NCBI GenBank assembly: GCA_021107345.1
Contig: JAIOSX010000143.1
Span: 1 to 7,887 of the forward strand
From: Candidatus Aegiribacteria sp.
GTDB lineage: Bacteria > Fermentibacterota > Fermentibacteria > Fermentibacterales > Fermentibacteraceae
Direction of reading: 5' to 3'
DNA length: 7,887 bases
The stretch's first letter is position 1; the number at the start of each line of letters is the position of its first letter. Below are positions 5,662 through 7,887 of this stretch, piece by piece. The position numbers and the translations under genes are program-made. Under the pieces are notes generated by a model. The model ran no database searches and was not told where the DNA came from. It was given only the letters and a program-made list of their open reading frames with translations.

Positions 5662-6288
5662 GTGAACAACAGGGAACGTATACAGGTACTTCTTGAACGC
5701 CTGCCTCTTCTCTATCCTGATGCCAGGTGCCTTCTTGAGTACGGCAAAGATCCTGAAAAACTCCTGATAGCTACAATTTTGTCAGCAAGAACAACGGATA
5801 ACGCAGTTAATCAGGTAACCCCCCGGCTCTGGAACGAAGTACACGATATCAAAGGGCTTGCTGCAGCAGATCGGGGATTGCTAGAGGTTATAGTTCATTC
5901 TCTTGGCTTTTTCAGGTCGAAAGCGAAATCAATCCAGAGTGCCGCAGAATGGCTTGTGAAGAATGACGGGCTGCCTGATACTATTGATGAACTGGTTCAG
6001 ATCCCCGGTGTGGGAAGAAAGACCGCTAACGTAATCATAGGAGAGGCGTTCAACAAACCTGCTATCATCGTGGATACCCATGTGGGAAGGTTGGCGGGCA
6101 GGCTTGATCTTACTCGTGCCAGACAACCGGACAAAATAGAGGCAAACCTGAAGAAACTGCTGCCTGAAGACCGCTGGACCTCATTCAGCCACCAGCTCGG
6201 ATTCCACGGCAGGCAGGTATGCACCTCCAGGAATCCCTCCTGCGATACCTGCGATTTTACTTCCTTCTGCCCAAAAAGGGGCGTATGA
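5662..6288 (+). CDS. nth: Endonuclease III (DNA glycosylase/AP lyase)
   Basis: A base-excision repair enzyme that removes oxidised pyrimidines such as thymine glycol and cuts the DNA backbone at the abasic site by beta-elimination. The protein is 208 residues. The helix-hairpin-helix LVQIPGVGRKTANVI (111-125) carries the catalytic lysine K120. The catalytic Asp is D138 in IVDTHVGRL. The C-terminal [4Fe-4S] loop has four cysteines, C187, C194, C197 and C203, in the standard C-x6-C-x2-C-x5-C spacing. These positions match E. coli Nth numbering exactly. LSARTTD (40-46) has Arg in place of the Gln that most homologues use to fill the gap left by the flipped base. The start is GTG at 5662 with AGAGGG 8 nt upstream; the protein would otherwise lose its first helix. 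It is a single-gene unit, with a terminator directly after the stop. Confidence 0.97.
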   Translation: MNNRERIQVLLERLPLLYPDARCLLEYGKDPEKLLIATILSARTTDNAVNQVTPRLWNEVHDIKGLAAADRGLLEVIVHSLGFFRSKAKSIQSAAEWLVKNDGLPDTIDELVQIPGVGRKTANVIIGEAFNKPAIIVDTHVGRLAGRLDLTRARQPDKIEANLKKLLPEDRWTSFSHQLGFHGRQVCTSRNPSCDTCDFTSFCPKRGV

Positions 6289-6291
6289 AAT

Positions 6292-6323
6292 CCCCGCCCC
6301 CCCTTCCGAGGGACGGGGCTTTT
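6292..6323 (+). terminator. Intrinsic terminator after nth
   Basis: CCCCGCCC pairs with GGGACGGGG (one bulged A) around a short C/T-rich loop, followed by CTTTT. It begins 4 nt after the nth stop codon. The U-run is short (four), but the GC-rich stem is strong. Minus-strand reading is followed by ATTTC, so bidirectional action for the convergent gene is possible. Confidence 0.68.
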
Positions 6324-6327
6324 AACG

Positions 6328-6386
6328 ACACCACGCTCAAGACACTGCCCTACATTTCATATGTATGCGTTAACATGAGCGGGTGT
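6328..6386. repeat. Imperfect inverted repeat between nth and the M23-like gene
   Basis: ACACCACGCTCA (6328-6339) is nearly complementary to TGAGCGGGTGT (6376-6386), giving 11 pairs with one bulged A. The 36-nt interior contains a further small hairpin, TACAT-TTCAT-ATGTA (6351-6365). It lies at the convergent end of two genes, just past the stop of the minus-strand gene, but has no T-run, so it is not a standard terminator. It may be a remnant or a transcript-end structure. Nothing else is recognisable in the 111-bp gap. Confidence 0.35.
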
Positions 6387-6399
6387 TGATAACTCTCTT

Positions 6400-6729
6400 C
6401 TAATCCCTCCTCACAACAAAGCTCCCGGTACTGACCTCAGAGCCGATGCTGCACTGAAGAAGGTACACTCCATTGATAACACATCGCACTTCATCTCCAT
6501 CGCCGCCAGTTTCTGTTAGAGCATCGATGTCGATTCCTGAATGAAACCTGCGTTCACTCCACGTATTTGGTTCTCCATAGCTGTTCATTATGGTTTTTGT
6601 CTGATTCATCTCGCTAAGAGTGCTTCCAACCGGCCAGGGTACGTTCGTTGGATCATTGGCATTCGCTGGAATACTCAGTATTTCTAATGCAAAGACGACC
6701 AGGGCTGTTATTGAGTTGATACGCTTCAT
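6400..6729 (-). CDS. Small exported protein with half of an M23 peptidase metal site; possible truncated gene
   Basis: A 109-residue protein from the ATG at 6729, chosen because AGGTGA lies 6 nt upstream, overlapping the stop of the preceding gene. A GTG at 6738 would add three residues. Residues 1-24 form a clear signal peptide: MKR, a hydrophobic core, then ANA for cleavage. Next come NSYGEPN (49-55) and RFHSGIDIDA (61-70), matching the opening of M23/LytM endopeptidase domains, with H63 and D67 as the HxxxD zinc ligands, then DGDEVRCVINGVY (77-89), the usual following strand. The rest of an M23 domain, including the HxH motif, is missing. The last 20 residues (GVYLL to FVVRRD) instead resemble the C-terminal sorting tails of some secreted proteins. 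It is therefore probably inactive as a peptidase: either a deletion product or a small protein of its own. It is likely translated by coupling with the beta-propeller gene. Confidence 0.6.
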   Translation of the reverse strand: MKRINSITALVVFALEILSIPANANDPTNVPWPVGSTLSEMNQTKTIMNSYGEPNTWSERRFHSGIDIDALTETGGDGDEVRCVINGVYLLQCSIGSEVSTGSFVVRRD

Positions 6730-6734
6730 CCTGA

Positions 6735-7887
6735 TCACCTGCTCTCAATCTGCATCACGATTAAAGGGAGATTATACAGGTCAGACCCACTAAAGTGCGA
6801 TGGATTGCCATGGGCTGCATCTATTGGATTTGCTATCAAGAAGTATCCATTAGGCGATATTTCTGTGGTTACTTTCCAGCTGGACGTTATATCAATAGTG
6901 TTGATTCTTATGTCTTTTAGATAGATAGCCAACTGATTCAGGTTATCTGATTCGTACCTATGAAATGTTGTTCTTGTTACGCAGAATGCCCCATTTGAGC
7001 AGTTAACAGATGTAAATGGGAATTCGGAAGTTGCGTCTGATGGTGTTTCATCATCCATCAGGGTGATATCTCCAGTATCGATCTCCCTTATTTGCCCAGT
7101 GATGGAACCTCCCATGCATAAGTATTCTCCGTCAGGAGAGAAACTGTACTCAGCACAGTTTCTGCTGTAATCCGTCCGTTCTGACGCAAATTCAGCAGTT
7201 CCATTGTAGCAGTCAATCAGACAGGCGGTTGCACCACCAGTATAGTGACACGCATAACGACCATTTTCTGAAATAGTAGGAAGCCAGGAATCCTTGAGAC
7301 GAATCGGTAAGGTGAATGATCTTATCACGTTACCATCACTATCAAGTACATAGGTATCAGCTTGTCCGTCTGAAATAGACTCTTGTGATGCTCTTATGCA
7401 AAAGAAGACAGCTACACTTCCGTCTGGTGCAACTACAGCATCGTATTCTCTATCTGGATTGGTCACAATATCATCCCGATATGAGCCATCTGGGAACATG
7501 ATGAATTCAAATGTTTCAACTGGAAATGTCTCTTCAGGGATCAAAGATACTAGACCAGCATCAGCAGCAATATTGCCATCTCTTGAAATAGACATAGTTG
7601 GTAAAGCAAGTGCGTACTCTCCAACTCGATATCCGTACGGATTGTACAGATGACCAATATCCCATTCCTCAAAGTAAAGTGGTCGGTCAGCTCCTTCTGG
7701 AACATTCCATCCAGCAGGATCAACAATCATGTGTTCGCGCCAGTAGAACTCTCCGGGGAATATTCCATCAGCATCAACATGGACAGGATTACCCTCTGTA
7801 TCGAAGAATGTGTGGAGGTTCTGAGAGATCGCAGATCTCACTCTTCTGTCAAGCCAGTACCTGTCTTCCCAGGGAATACTTTCATCC
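6735..7887 (-). CDS. Beta-propeller-like protein, 3' part (5' end outside the window)
   Basis: The reading frame is open through the right edge, so this is the last 383 residues of a longer protein; the GTG at 7841 is an internal codon, because the frame continues upstream with a sensible stretch (PWEDRYWLDRR). I cannot name the protein. It carries a recurring S-x-D/N-G motif preceding a short strand, as in WD40- or TolB-like blades: ISRDGN, VAPDGS, ISENGR, FSPDGE and ISPNGY at about fragment residues 100, 152, 205, 249 and 343. There are eight cysteines between about residues 163 and 302, unusual for a cytosolic protein and suggesting disulfides in an exported one. Codon choice looks more A/T-rich than in the operon genes. 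The stop overlaps the Shine-Dalgarno of the small exported protein, so the two probably share a transcript. Function and binding partner are unknown. Confidence 0.7.
   Translation of the reverse strand, partial: DESIPWEDRYWLDRRVRSAISQNLHTFFDTEGNPVHVDADGIFPGEFYWREHMIVDPAGWNVPEGADRPLYFEEWDIGHLYNPYGYRVGEYALALPTMSISRDGNIAADAGLVSLIPEETFPVETFEFIMFPDGSYRDDIVTNPDREYDAVVAPDGSVAVFFCIRASQESISDGQADTYVLDSDGNVIRSFTLPIRLKDSWLPTISENGRYACHYTGGATACLIDCYNGTAEFASERTDYSRNCAEYSFSPDGEYLCMGGSITGQIREIDTGDITLMDDETPSDATSEFPFTSVNCSNGAFCVTRTTFHRYESDNLNQLAIYLKDIRINTIDITSSWKVTTEISPNGYFLIANPIDAAHGNPSHFSGSDLYNLPLIVMQIESR

Noticed and set aside
7396..7653. 85-codon plus-strand open frame inside the beta-propeller gene
   Set aside because: Its Ser/Gly-rich composition is what the reverse of the minus-strand coding frame would give; no separate start signal is seen.

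Overview
The window looks like an ordinary chromosomal segment of a Gram-negative-type (diderm) bacterium. It carries one tight housekeeping operon, a tRNA gene, two single genes, and parts of two secreted-protein loci at the edges. GC content is moderate, about half by eye, and somewhat lower in the last 1.5 kb. Start codons are mixed (ATG, GTG, TTG). I cannot name the species. Secreted beta-propeller proteins, and a small secreted protein whose end resembles a C-terminal sorting tail, would fit the Bacteroidetes/Fibrobacteres-like (FCB) assemblage or one of its uncultured relatives. That placement is weak inference.

Layout: (1) 1-279, minus strand: the start of an exported protein with an Ig-like N-terminal part, probably leading into a PQQ-like beta-propeller; its body lies outside the window. 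(2) 429-4815, minus strand: six genes transcribed in the order smpB, N-acetylmuramoyl-L-alanine amidase, GerMN-like membrane protein, murI, rph, rdgB. Junctions are 8-nt, 13-nt, 4-nt, 37-nt and 4-nt overlaps or gaps, so this is very probably one transcript. The murI-gerM-rph-rdgB part matches the neighbourhood known from Bacillus subtilis (racE-gerM-rph-ysnA), with murI and gerM in reversed order here. The operon joins ribosome rescue, peptidoglycan precursor supply and turnover, tRNA 3' trimming and nucleotide-pool cleaning. (3) 4876-5052, plus strand: tRNA-Leu(CAG) with its own strong sigma70-type promoter and a 16-bp perfect hairpin terminator, divergent from smpB. (4) 5067-5576, minus strand: a cupin of the RmlC family with an altered active site, divergent from (5) 5662-6288, plus strand: endonuclease III (nth) with a terminator. 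(6) 6400-7887, minus strand: the 3' part of a cysteine-rich beta-propeller-like protein, followed and probably translationally coupled to a small exported protein carrying half of an M23 peptidase metal site.

No mobile element, CRISPR array or phage gene is visible, and I see no convincing new multi-gene system. The points most worth a second look are the truncated M23-like protein behind the beta-propeller gene, the RmlC-like protein that lacks the usual active-site lysine, the amidase/GerMN pairing inside the smpB-rdgB operon, and the G-U first pair of the tRNA-Leu acceptor stem.
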